This document shows, in pieces, positions 26,201-33,646 of a stretch of DNA of 39,694 nt (positions are counted from its first letter, which is position 1; each line of letters begins with the position of its first letter). The stretch comes from an uncultured Flavobacteriaceae bacterium. GTDB lineage: Bacteria > Bacteroidota > Bacteroidia > Flavobacteriales > Flavobacteriaceae. The notes beneath the pieces are model-generated. The model saw only the letters and a program-made list of their open reading frames with translations, made no database searches and was not told the origin of the DNA. The DNA is taken from contig CALGUD010000126.1 in NCBI GenBank assembly GCA_937901915.1, positions 1-39,694 of the forward strand, written 5' to 3'. The translations under genes and the position numbers were made by a program.

Positions 26201-28421
26201 GGTTTTTTGAGTTACCCGCATGATTTTCGTCCCTGGTAATTGTTTTGTATAGTTCTCCTGCAGTATAATAGCTCGTACCGGAACTTACCAGTGTAGGTAC
26301 ATAGGTGGCAGTAAGGTTGACAGTAAACAAACGAACTTCATCACCAGCTACATTGGTTTTATAATCAAATTCTATTTCATGTCCACTGCCCAATTTCCAG
26401 TCTTCTCCGGGAGCAGCTTGTTTTAGCACCCGGTTAAGGGGTGAAGGTTCAAAATCTGTCTCAGAGAATGGGTTGGGAGTTAATGCATCCAGTTCGGCTG
26501 CATAATTAGCTACATAATAGCTGTTAGTGGCAGACTCGGCATTGGTTCTATAAGAAGCCGGAGCACCTGTAGCCTGGTAAGGCAGGTACTCTTTTGTTTG
26601 CCTTCCAAATTCATCGTACCCTATATGGGTTACAATATCGGTGCCATCAGGAGACTGTTTAATCCCTATATTTTGTTTTGGCCTGCCCAATCCATCAAAA
26701 TAAGTAATGCCCTCAATAACATCCTTATTGAATTTAATTTCTGAAATACTGCCCATTGGTTTTTGGAAAGAACGGGTATAGATGTAATTTTCATTGCTAA
26801 AATTAGCCGCCTGGTAAGGAGTGTCCACACAACCATTATTTGGCCCATTTACCGTAGGGCACTGGTCGGTGTTGTTGCTTACATAGCCAGATGGTTGTGT
26901 ACATTGGGTCAGTGAACTATTTGGGTCACCAAAACCATCGCCATCGGTATCTGCGTACCATTTAGTATTTGGATTGATAGCGGCATTGGAATCATTACAA
27001 TCCCCCATAGGTTTTGATGCATTACCGTAACCTGATCCGGGTGAGGTACACTGGGTAACGGTAGAGGCTGCAAAGCCATCCCCATCACTGTCCTTATACC
27101 AGACTGTGTTTGGATTTATACTCGCATTGGAATCGTTACAATCCCCCATAGGTTTTGATGCAGTTCCGTAGCCTGTTCCCGGTGAGGTACACTGGGTAAC
27201 GGTAGAGGCCGCAAAGCCATCGCCATCACTGTCTTTATACCAAACTGTATTGGGGTTTATACTCGCATTGGAATCATTACAATCTGTTAAAGGTTTTACG
27301 GTAGTGGAATAGCCGGTACCGGGGCTTGCACATTGTGTTTTAGTAGAAATAGCAAACCCATCATTATCTGCATCCAGGTACCATTTGGTGTTTGGATTAA
27401 TGCTCGCATTAGAGTCATTGCAATCCCCTGTTGGTTTTACTGTTGTGGAATAACCCGTACCCGGGTTTGTACACTGGGTTTTTATGGTGCTGGCAAAACC
27501 ATCATTATCTGCATCCAGGTACCATTTTGTATTTGGATTAATACTGGCACTGGAATCATTACAATCCCCTGTAGGTTTTACAGTTGTTGAATAACCTGCA
27601 CCCGGGCTTGTACACTGCGTTTTTATGGTGCTGGCAAAGCCATCATTGTCTGCATCGAGATACCATTTGGTGTTGGGGTTAATACTTGCATTGGAATCGT
27701 TACAATCCCCTGTAGGTTTTACTGTTCTGGAATATCCTGTGCCCGGGCTTGTACACTGAGTTTTTATAGTGCTGGCATAGCCATCGTTATCTGCGTCCAG
27801 GTACCATTTTGTGTTTGGATTAATACCCGCATTGGAGTCATTACAATCTGTTAGTGGTTTTACCGTAGTGGAATAGCTGGTACCGGGGCTTGTACACTGT
27901 GTTTTGGTAGAAACAGCAAAACCATCATTGTCAGCATCAAGATACCAAACAGTGGCCGGGTTAATAGTACTGTTACTGTCATTACAGTCGTCAGAGTTAA
28001 AAACGTAGTTAAGTGCACCATAAATTTCCAATTCATAACAAAATAAAGCACTTTTGGAAGCATCACCATAGCCATCTTTATCCGCATCTCTATAACCTAT
28101 AACCTGTGGATAAGTCAGAGCGGCATTACGGTCGTCACAATCCTTGTCATTAATGACGTATCCGGGAGGAATGCCAGTACTACTGTACCTTGTAACGGCC
28201 GGGTCTCCATATCCGTCCCTGTCAAAATCCCTGAAATATTTAATGGAGGGCCCGCCATCCCCCGGGTCAATGGGTTCATCCGGTTGCTGTATTATGTTTG
28301 TTTGGTTCCCAGGCTGTATTTTCGGTTTTATTATTTCTTGTGAGGTTATACTAACCGTATAGAGAAAAATAAAAATAACTAATAACTTACAAAAACCACT
28401 ATTTTTTATGTGTGTATCCAT
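23295..28421 (-). CDS. Rhs core protein with MopE-type metal-binding repeats, DUF6443 and variable C-terminal tip
   Basis: The protein is 1708 aa. Signal peptide at 1-28 (ending SITSQ). Ten acidic repeats follow at about 60-531 (consensus WYLDADNDGFA...TQC...DCNDSNASINPN), like the MopE metal-binding motif; the D-x-D-x-D-G loops suggest Ca2+ or another divalent ion, and each core repeat has two Cys. A DUF6443-type segment (about 540-690: FQKPMGSISEIKFNKDV, ITYFDGLGRPKQNI) leads into YD repeats (about 700-1380) and the Rhs core near 1390-1466 (LNLYEMELRQYDPAIARWTG, DNNPVYWADPSGAD). The last 240 residues form a tip that I do not recognise; it holds a hydrophobic helix (LITIFTAGIS) and is AT-rich. 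No type IX sorting domain, PAAR domain or obvious nuclease motif is seen. It lies 10 bases after the YD-repeat gene upstream. Confidence 0.85.
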   Translation of the reverse strand: MDTHIKNSGFCKLLVIFIFLYTVSITSQEIIKPKIQPGNQTNIIQQPDEPIDPGDGGPSIKYFRDFDRDGYGDPAVTRYSSTGIPPGYVINDKDCDDRNAALTYPQVIGYRDADKDGYGDASKSALFCYELEIYGALNYVFNSDDCNDSNSTINPATVWYLDADNDGFAVSTKTQCTSPGTSYSTTVKPLTDCNDSNAGINPNTKWYLDADNDGYASTIKTQCTSPGTGYSRTVKPTGDCNDSNASINPNTKWYLDADNDGFASTIKTQCTSPGAGYSTTVKPTGDCNDSSASINPNTKWYLDADNDGFASTIKTQCTNPGTGYSTTVKPTGDCNDSNASINPNTKWYLDADNDGFAISTKTQCASPGTGYSTTVKPLTDCNDSNASINPNTVWYKDSDGDGFAASTVTQCTSPGTGYGTASKPMGDCNDSNASINPNTVWYKDSDGDGFAASTVTQCTSPGSGYGNASKPMGDCNDSNAAINPNTKWYADTDGDGFGDPNSSLTQCTQPSGYVSNNTDQCPTVNGPNNGCVDTPYQAANFSNENYIYTRSFQKPMGSISEIKFNKDVIEGITYFDGLGRPKQNIGIKQSPDGTDIVTHIGYDEFGRQTKEYLPYQATGAPASYRTNAESATNSYYVANYAAELDALTPNPFSETDFEPSPLNRVLKQAAPGEDWKLGSGHEIEFDYKTNVAGDEVRLFTVNLTATYVPTLVSSGTSYYTAGELYKTITRDENHAGNSKNHTTEEFKDKEGRVVLKRTFADVDLNNNGSIGSGETEIAHDTYYVYDRFGNLTYVIPPKVNTADGVSATELNELCYQYRYDSRNRLIEKKIPGKGSSGDWEEIVYNKLDQPILTRDPKLKAEQKWLFTKYDAFGRVAYTGLIDNTHSRTSLQTAADDTSRYEQIVQRTASPSTYGGTPVYYNNEAMPQVMTEIHTINYYDNYTFDLAGLSIPTGNVYNQTIATNVKGLPTGSKVRVLGANHWITTLMVYDEKGRTIYGASKNEYLGTTDIVETLYDFGGKVLESKTTHTKGSNTPIVTIDAFTYDHVGRLLKQTQRINGGTPELIAENNYDNLGQLKSKGVGNVATSTSRLQTVDYTYNIRGWLKQINNPTTMGTDLFAFKIGYNEGSNPLYNGNIALTQWKTKSINPNPPNNPVSSQYTYTYDALNRLLSATDNTGNYNVSGIVYDKNGNIKNLTRKGLSNPASIFGNMDVLTYGYDNTNIGNKLIKVEDSSGSTEGFKNGSNTAVEYEYDANGNMMSDNNKGITAITYNHLNLPVQVTFASGNIQYIYSANGTKLKKAVSTGTETLYAGNYIYEGTTGNAQLQFFNHPEGYVMPKDINDYSAGFDYVYNYVDHLGNIRLSYKNIGTAGSPNLEILEENNYYPFGLKHKGYNDGVSAFANSVAGKFKYNGIELEEALGLNLYEMELRQYDPAIARWTGIDPVTHHSMSTYTAFDNNPVYWADPSGADSIYNFETGQYVINGQVVSQDEAIAYANNGGNADGSNNNTPTNQGDPKVYIHTYDNSLKDQDRLSLVDISGDQETISFLMGFYPYNSMTDGEIRAEGINTLITIFTAGISTAKPGNLRLTKAADLLDNNSTGMSSLSFEILPMAREKNDLNAQMELFNFENARDQGVLSFAEYAHQNNLVIIFSENNLFQGTNYNESSNIGTYDYYKDIILRREENKHINYMYLGINSGNGIINIINKTKLK
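26967..27953 (-). repeat. Seven tandem 141-bp units in the Rhs gene (metal-binding repeats)
   Basis: Repeats 3 to 9 of the acidic array are each exactly 47 codons: the TVWY/TKWY start of repeat 3 ends at 27953 and that of repeat 10 at 26966, i.e. 987 = 7 x 141. The units are highly similar at the DNA level, especially the pair at about 26967-27248 and the four that share TKWYLDADNDG. Repeats 1, 2 and 10 on the flanks are diverged. Confidence 0.9.
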
Positions 28422-28431
28422 TTTAATATTC

Positions 28432-31400
28432 TTATTGATTTTTATAACGGTATTTGTTTTCAGAGATTAAATTTCCTTCATGATCTTTTACAAATTCCAG
28501 CCTGTTAAAATCATCGTATTCATAGTATATAGTTTGTTCTTTTGGATCTGTGACGCTGGTAACTCCGACTAAAGGGTCATAGGTATACGTGGTGACCATA
28601 GCATTGGGAAAGCCATCCCGGAGATTGTTTAAAAGAGTACGCAGATTATTTTCTGTAGCTGGGGTTGTATCGCTATTAGATGCTGCTTTAGCTACATTGA
28701 TAAGGTTTTGTTGTGCACTTGTTAGCCCTGCCAGCGTAGTATTTTCCAATTTGACTATAGGGTATTGGTCATAGTAACCCCAAATAACACTGGTATATAT
28801 CCCGTTTTCTAAATGGTACTGGGTAATATTTCCTTTATCGTCGTAATTGTCATATACCAGTCTGCGGTCAGTGGTTGAATTCAGATCAGCCAATCCATCT
28901 TTTTTAATGAATACTTCACTTGGCAAGTATAAACCACCATAGGGTGCATATTTTGTTCTTTGATTAAAAACAATTTGTGAATTTTTAGAATTGGTAGTTT
29001 CTAACGGAACAGCGATCCGGTTTTGATCAATTAGCGTTTGATTACCCAGGTCATGGGCATATTTATAACTGTTTTCTATAGCTTCATTTTGTGAATTGGT
29101 AGTAGTTGTCGTTATAACTTCCTGGTTTTGGTTGCTGTACGTATAGTGTGTTGTTGTTTTTAAAGTGCTTACAGTGCTTCCTTCATAGAAATATTCTGTG
29201 AACTCTGTTTTGTGCTTTTTAAACCAGTACACAGTAAAAGCGGTGTTAAAAAAGCTTTTGCTTGTGCTTAAAGAAATTGGAATATCGGTTAATATACATT
29301 GGTTATTTACAATGTTTGAACTCCCATGATCATAGGCTTTAAAATCCTGCCTGGCACTACTCTTAGAGGTATCTTCAGTATAAAAATTTTCTTCAAACTG
29401 CAATATCCGGTCTTGCGAATCAAACACTTTCTTTTCTAATAATTGCCCTCTTTTATGGCCTAAATTTACCCACAGAGATCCATTAGGATCTGCTACATTA
29501 TTGGCAGTAGTAGTGTATTTATATAGGGTTTTTCCTTTACTGTTGCCCAGTGCATCTTTATCAAGCTCCGTTATATACTCATAGGCAATACTGTTATTTT
29601 CAAAACCTGACCTGGAAGAAGAAGAGTAGGTGTAGGTATCTGTTTTACTATCTATTAAAAATTCATAACATGCTTCTAATTGGTAATACCTGTACTGGGA
29701 CAAACGATCATATTTCGAGTCGTTGTTTATAAGTTTGCCGCTAGAATTATCAGTGTCAGGCGTCGTATAAGTGTATTCTTTTTTATTAATAAATGTATCA
29801 TCATGGTCATAGTTTGTAATACTTTTTACCCGTAATCCAAACCCCTGTACATTTTCATCAGGGAGGTTGCCAAGCCTATTCCAGTAAGAAGCTTTGATAT
29901 TTGCCTCAATTCCTGCACCATAGACTTCTAATGTTACGTTCACACTACCAGGTTGCACATTTAACATTTCCAATACTTCATTGTTATATCCGCTGGTACT
30001 ATAGATTACCTGGCCATTATTTATCACTTGTAGTTTAGCGTAGGAATATTTGGAATTTGTAGTGGTGCAACTGCTACAACTCCTGGTACCTGTAAGTGAT
30101 AAAGAGGTGGCTACACTTGTACTAAATGTAATATACTTGGTTTGAATATTACAACTTCCATAGTCCGGTTCTATTAAACAATCAGGATTAATAGCAGGAT
30201 TTAGTGAACCATCACCTGTGCCGTATATACTTAATGATTGGGAAACATATTCATCTTTAAGGAATTGATTTTTACCATAAAAGGAATTCGGTTCATATTC
30301 AAATTCGGTATACCCTTTAGTAGGATAACTAATTTTGGTGAGCATCCCTGCTTTCATTTTATCCGGGTCTATAGACCGGTCTGCCAATCCAATCCGTTCC
30401 GGACGGGTTCCGCCATAGGTGGTAGGTTTATAAGCTATGTATCGGGTGGGTATTAAATTTTCGTTGTTCTTGCCGTTAAACAAGCCGAAATAATCTATTG
30501 CATACGATCTCGATTTCGGTAATTGTACAGGGGAGTATTCAAACGAGGCTATTTCTTTATATTCCACACCTTTAAATTCTGTAATTTTATCCAATGTAAA
30601 GCGGTACCTGTCGCTATTTGTGCTCGGATAATGAGTAGGATCACCTGTAATAGAATAGGTAAAAAAAAGTGTTTTTATTGGCCTGTACCCTGAAACCGTA
30701 TCTCCTTCTTCTACAACCATGCTTTGTAAATATATTCCTGCCTGTTCCTCCACGCCTTCAAATTGAGGATTGGTGCCTATATTAAAACGTATCCGTCCGT
30801 TAGGAAAAGTAATTTCCTGGAGTTTATTCCCAAAAGTGGCAGATGAAGATAATGAAGAACTCCAGGGATTAAAAGCTGCCTGATAGTAATAAATAGGATC
30901 ACGGCCCTCTGTGTACGAATAGCTCATGGAATGGTTTTGGCCTATGCTAAGAGCGGTATAATTATAGCCGTAGGTGTAGTTTACTGTATTCCCTTTTGTG
31001 TCGGTTATAGTATTTAACAGCCAGGCGGATTTATAATTTTTATTGTATATATGCATATCCAGTTCCTCATGATGAATGGTTTTGTTTAACCGGCTATATT
31101 CTACATCTTTAAAATCGTACTGCATTCCTTGTTTATCAATAACTTTATATAAATAGCCGTCTTGAGCAAGATGACCGCTAAAGACCTTGTACTCCTCCGG
31201 TGGGAATTTTGCAGTAATTTCATTCGTGGTGTTGGAGCCTAAAAAGAAAGTTCCGCTTACTGTAGGTAAACTTATATGATATGCATCCTTTACCCATGAG
31301 TTTTGTACGGCATTTTTAATGTCTGGATGGGAAAAATTATAAGGATCATTTGCTACTATATCCAATAAGTACTGAAGATTAGGAATCGAATAGGGATTGG

Positions 31401-31737
31401 GTTCTACTTCATCGGGGGTATCCCGTGTTTCTAAACTAATAAGTCCGCCGGTATCCAAACTCCACCCCAAACCAACCCATGTAGGCATTTGGTTTACTTT
31501 TATGCCGGATGCATGGTATTTTAGTGTAATGGGAACTTGTATATCCCCGGATTTAATGGTGTACAGGGGAATCTCTATAGTAGGTAACCCGGTAGATAAA
31601 TTTACCGGATATGTACCATATTTGCCCAACTCACTAGCTGTAGGTGAAGGAGGAAAAATTTCAGGTAAAGTAATTTCTTGTCCAAGCAAGCCCATAGCCG
31701 GTATAAAAAAGCATAAGGTTAATATAATTTTCTTCAT
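28432..31737 (-). CDS. YD-repeat protein with SpvB/TcdB-like N-terminus (Rhs shell partner)
   Basis: The protein is 1101 aa. The signal peptide (IPAMGLLGQ) is followed by the start typical of Bacteroidota Rhs partner proteins: GKYGTYPVNLSTGLPTIEIP, ITLKYHASGIKV and WVGLGWSLDTGGLISLETRD. This resembles the SpvB/TcdB entry domain of Tc-toxin B components. A long beta-rich middle part contains a Cys cluster near 570 (SCSSCTTTNS) and a C-terminal YD stretch that ends abruptly (YYEYDDFNRLEFVKDHEGN, then NKYRYKNQ) without core or tip. It is the first gene of the operon, and the Rhs core protein follows after 10 bases. The two may form one shell from two chains, as TcB and TcC do; that is inference. 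Confidence 0.85.
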   Translation of the reverse strand: MKKIILTLCFFIPAMGLLGQEITLPEIFPPSPTASELGKYGTYPVNLSTGLPTIEIPLYTIKSGDIQVPITLKYHASGIKVNQMPTWVGLGWSLDTGGLISLETRDTPDEVEPNPYSIPNLQYLLDIVANDPYNFSHPDIKNAVQNSWVKDAYHISLPTVSGTFFLGSNTTNEITAKFPPEEYKVFSGHLAQDGYLYKVIDKQGMQYDFKDVEYSRLNKTIHHEELDMHIYNKNYKSAWLLNTITDTKGNTVNYTYGYNYTALSIGQNHSMSYSYTEGRDPIYYYQAAFNPWSSSLSSSATFGNKLQEITFPNGRIRFNIGTNPQFEGVEEQAGIYLQSMVVEEGDTVSGYRPIKTLFFTYSITGDPTHYPSTNSDRYRFTLDKITEFKGVEYKEIASFEYSPVQLPKSRSYAIDYFGLFNGKNNENLIPTRYIAYKPTTYGGTRPERIGLADRSIDPDKMKAGMLTKISYPTKGYTEFEYEPNSFYGKNQFLKDEYVSQSLSIYGTGDGSLNPAINPDCLIEPDYGSCNIQTKYITFSTSVATSLSLTGTRSCSSCTTTNSKYSYAKLQVINNGQVIYSTSGYNNEVLEMLNVQPGSVNVTLEVYGAGIEANIKASYWNRLGNLPDENVQGFGLRVKSITNYDHDDTFINKKEYTYTTPDTDNSSGKLINNDSKYDRLSQYRYYQLEACYEFLIDSKTDTYTYSSSSRSGFENNSIAYEYITELDKDALGNSKGKTLYKYTTTANNVADPNGSLWVNLGHKRGQLLEKKVFDSQDRILQFEENFYTEDTSKSSARQDFKAYDHGSSNIVNNQCILTDIPISLSTSKSFFNTAFTVYWFKKHKTEFTEYFYEGSTVSTLKTTTHYTYSNQNQEVITTTTTNSQNEAIENSYKYAHDLGNQTLIDQNRIAVPLETTNSKNSQIVFNQRTKYAPYGGLYLPSEVFIKKDGLADLNSTTDRRLVYDNYDDKGNITQYHLENGIYTSVIWGYYDQYPIVKLENTTLAGLTSAQQNLINVAKAASNSDTTPATENNLRTLLNNLRDGFPNAMVTTYTYDPLVGVTSVTDPKEQTIYYEYDDFNRLEFVKDHEGNLISENKYRYKNQ

Positions 31738-32103
31738 GAGTAGTTAATTTTCTTTAAAGTTCTATTTTTTTTGAGGCAATAGCATAATGCCTCTCATATT
31801 CTAAAAGAGTTTATTTATTAATCCGTTAAAAACATTTTGAGTAGAGCAGGAAGAACAAAAAAGAAATCCCGCAAAAAGTAAATTGTTTTCATTATATATA
31901 GTTGGTCAATAGTTTATTATTTGTGCTGTAAACCGTATTGGGGAAGATGCCGGAGCAGCAATATTATAACCAGTCAGGGAAAACTATTGATAAGTCTGTA
32001 AGAATTATCAGTTTTCAAACATAAGTATTTTTATTTTAAAATTAAAAAATAAATATTAACATTTTATTAAGAAAAGCGATAATAATTTTCTCAAATAAAA
32101 AAC

Positions 32104-32135
32104 CAAACATAGATCGAAAATTCATTTCATGCAAA
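32104..32135 (-). promoter_or_regulatory. Candidate promoter of the Rhs operon
   Basis: On the minus strand TTTG (32132-32135) and TATGTTTG (32104-32111) match the Bacteroidota -33 and -7 elements with a 20-base gap. The implied leader to the ATG at 31737 would be about 360 bases, which is long. A second TATGTTTG at 32016-32023 has no -33 partner. Confidence 0.4.
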
Positions 32136-32310
32136 AAGTAGTACACCGGATTTATAAATATCATGTTCTTTTTACATAAATAGAGATAAAAAAAGTGGAA
32201 GAATTAACTTTCGCTTTTTAAAATTTATGGTTTAAAATTTATTTATCAATTGAGAAATTTGGAAGCCAAGGAATAGTGGAAACAGAACCAGGTGTTTTCT
32301 ATAGGTAAGG

Positions 32311-32371
32311 GTGTTTAGCTTTTCAGTATTGTTTCTAATACAAAAATCTGGTATTCGTTATCGTTTTGCAT
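32311..32371 (-). pseudogene. Decayed copy of the rlmB 5' end
   Basis: From ATG 32371 the minus strand reads MQNDNEYQIFVLETILKS-stop, against MQNENEYQIFGIRTVIEA in rlmB. The first ten codons match but for one residue. After that a single missing base shifts the frame and similarity fades within about 30 bases, although words such as AGCT and ACAC stay aligned. It is a fragment only and cannot make an enzyme. Confidence 0.85.
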
Positions 32372-32384
32372 GTGGCAAAGGTAT
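32341..32384. repeat. Direct repeat, right copy: rlmB promoter and first codons
   Basis: It is 42 of 44 bases identical to 22191-22234 and in the same orientation. It keeps the TACCTTTG -7 box (32376-32383 on the minus strand), which points into the Rhs island and could still be active. Confidence 0.9.
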
Positions 32385-32389
32385 AAAAT

Positions 32390-32416
32390 AAAACCACTTC
32401 AAAATGAAGTGGTTTT
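32390..32416 (-). terminator. Intrinsic terminator of the SusCD operon
   Basis: An 11-bp perfect stem (AAAACCACTTC, 32390-32400, with GAAGTGGTTTT, 32406-32416) and a 5-base loop lie 20 bases after the stop at 32437. On the minus strand the stem runs into TTTTATTTTATA. It is A/T-flanked on both sides, so it could work in both directions. Confidence 0.85.
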
Positions 32417-32436
32417 ATTTTAAGGGTAATTAATTG

Positions 32437-32952
32437 TTAATTAATGTGTGGGCTTTCATCAGGTAAAAAACCAGATCTTTTATGTCCACCGAAAATAAAA
32501 GTAGTACCAGGCTCCCAGTCAAATACGGCTTCAAAGTAAATACTATCTACAACAGCTCTTGTGCCATATGCTCGCCCCCCATCTTTAATGATTTTGCCAT
32601 TAGATATGGTAACAGTTCCTTCGGTATAGAGCTCTGCACCATCAGTTGGTCCGGAAAAAGTAAGAGCACCTAAATTGGCCTGAACCTTGGTTTTTAATTG
32701 AAAAAATGAGTTATGATCATCAATCCAGAAGTTGGAATTGTTTTCTACAGTATTAAATGTTGTATAGAGATTATAATCCCCTCCATAGGCAACAGTTCCG
32801 TCATCAAAATACCCAACAATAAACCAATCACCTGCAACCCCTTGTGTCTCAACGGATGGTACATCATACTCTTCATATCCTTCTTCATCATCGCATGATA
32901 CGAGTGCCATGAAGCAAAGAAATAGTATTGTATAAATTATATTTTTTTTCAT
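32437..32952 (-). CDS. Lipid-binding-like lipoprotein of the SusCD operon
   Basis: The 171-aa lipoprotein has a lipobox MALVSC (Cys 20) followed by a strongly acidic run (DDEEGYEEYD), as in Bacteroidota lipoproteins exported to the cell surface. The body is a small beta-rich domain (VAGDWFIVGYFDDGTVAYGG, FWIDDHNSFFQLKTKVQANL, TVTISNGKIIKDGGRA, FEAVFDWEPGTTFIFGGHKR), in keeping with the lipid-binding putative hydrolase family (Lipid_bd) that often ends SusCD/DUF5012 operons. Activity is not established. It is the last gene of the operon, 11 bases after the DUF5012-like gene and followed by a strong terminator. Confidence 0.7.
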   Translation of the reverse strand: MKKNIIYTILFLCFMALVSCDDEEGYEEYDVPSVETQGVAGDWFIVGYFDDGTVAYGGDYNLYTTFNTVENNSNFWIDDHNSFFQLKTKVQANLGALTFSGPTDGAELYTEGTVTISNGKIIKDGGRAYGTRAVVDSIYFEAVFDWEPGTTFIFGGHKRSGFLPDESPHIN

Positions 32953-32963
32953 ATCTGTATATT

Positions 32964-33617
32964 TTAATCTTTAAGGAATGTACGGTTAAATAATCCACAA
33001 CAACTAATGTATAAATCCAAAGTAATATCTGAACCTCCAACTAGTGTTGCAGAAGATCCGGCAAATACTGATGGTCCTGCTCCAATCTCACCAAATGGGC
33101 TTGATTGTGCAGGTACTGTTAATTCAGTGTCAGACACTTGCGCTATAACAGCTCTGATATTATTTGGAGGTAATAAATCACTAGCTTGGTAATAACCATC
33201 TGCAATTTTTGTTAAGGTCATTGTATGTGCTGCGTTTTCGTCTCGTGTATAACCTCCACTCAAATCATTACCCGCAATATAAGCAGGGTCATCGGCTACA
33301 ATTACGTACCTTGAGGTACTTGCACTGAATCCATCAGCATTTGTAGCAGAATAGGTTAAAGTATACAGGCCAACCTGGCCGGTGTTGACAGATCCTGATA
33401 TGGTTACAGGTAATTCAGTTTCTCCTGCTTTTGCGATAACGCCAGGATCATTATAAGTTGTTCCTGCCTCTACCATTGTATATTGTCCGCCTATAACTTC
33501 AAAAGTAGCGTAATTTGTAATATTTGATTCTATAGGAGCTTCTTCAGAACAGGAATTCAAGAAGGCAAGGAACACCAAACCTAAAAGAAATTTATATATT
33601 TTATTTAATTGTATCAT
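32964..33617 (-). CDS. DUF5012-like lipoprotein with Ig-like (DUF5011-type) domain
   Basis: The 217-aa lipoprotein has a lipobox AFLNSC (Cys 23) followed by S-E-E. Residues about 40-110 form an Ig-like domain of the DUF5011 type (GGQYTMVEAGTTYNDPGVIA, VNTGQVGLYTLTYSATNADG, STSRYVIVAD). The C-terminal half (GGYTRDENAAHTMTLTKIAD, GYYQASDLLPPN ... DLYISCCGLFNRTFLKD) fits the DUF5012 pattern of SusCD-linked surface lipoproteins, in which such proteins probably help to bind the imported ligand. It sits 29 bases after the SusD-like gene. Confidence 0.75.
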   Translation of the reverse strand: MIQLNKIYKFLLGLVFLAFLNSCSEEAPIESNITNYATFEVIGGQYTMVEAGTTYNDPGVIAKAGETELPVTISGSVNTGQVGLYTLTYSATNADGFSASTSRYVIVADDPAYIAGNDLSGGYTRDENAAHTMTLTKIADGYYQASDLLPPNNIRAVIAQVSDTELTVPAQSSPFGEIGAGPSVFAGSSATLVGGSDITLDLYISCCGLFNRTFLKD

Positions 33618-33646
33618 CTTTAACTTGTTTTAAGTTATTTAATTAA

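Larger units (their letters stand above)
31738..32436. other. AT-rich spacer between the SusCD operon and the Rhs operon
   Basis: No gene is seen in 699 bases. It holds a hairpin GAGGCA/TGCCTC (31773-31793), a candidate promoter for the Rhs operon (32104-32135), the decayed rlmB start (32311-32371) with its promoter copy, and the terminator of the SusCD operon (32390-32416). The rest is low-complexity AT-rich sequence. Confidence 0.6.

Noticed and set aside
27333..27590. Plus-strand frame with repeated ICIQVPF words inside the Rhs gene
   Set aside because: The repetition only mirrors the 141-bp tandem units of the real gene on the other strand.
26967..27953. Possible CRISPR array because of regular repeats
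   Set aside because: Units are 141 bp, contiguous, in frame and coding; there are no unique spacers and no cas genes.
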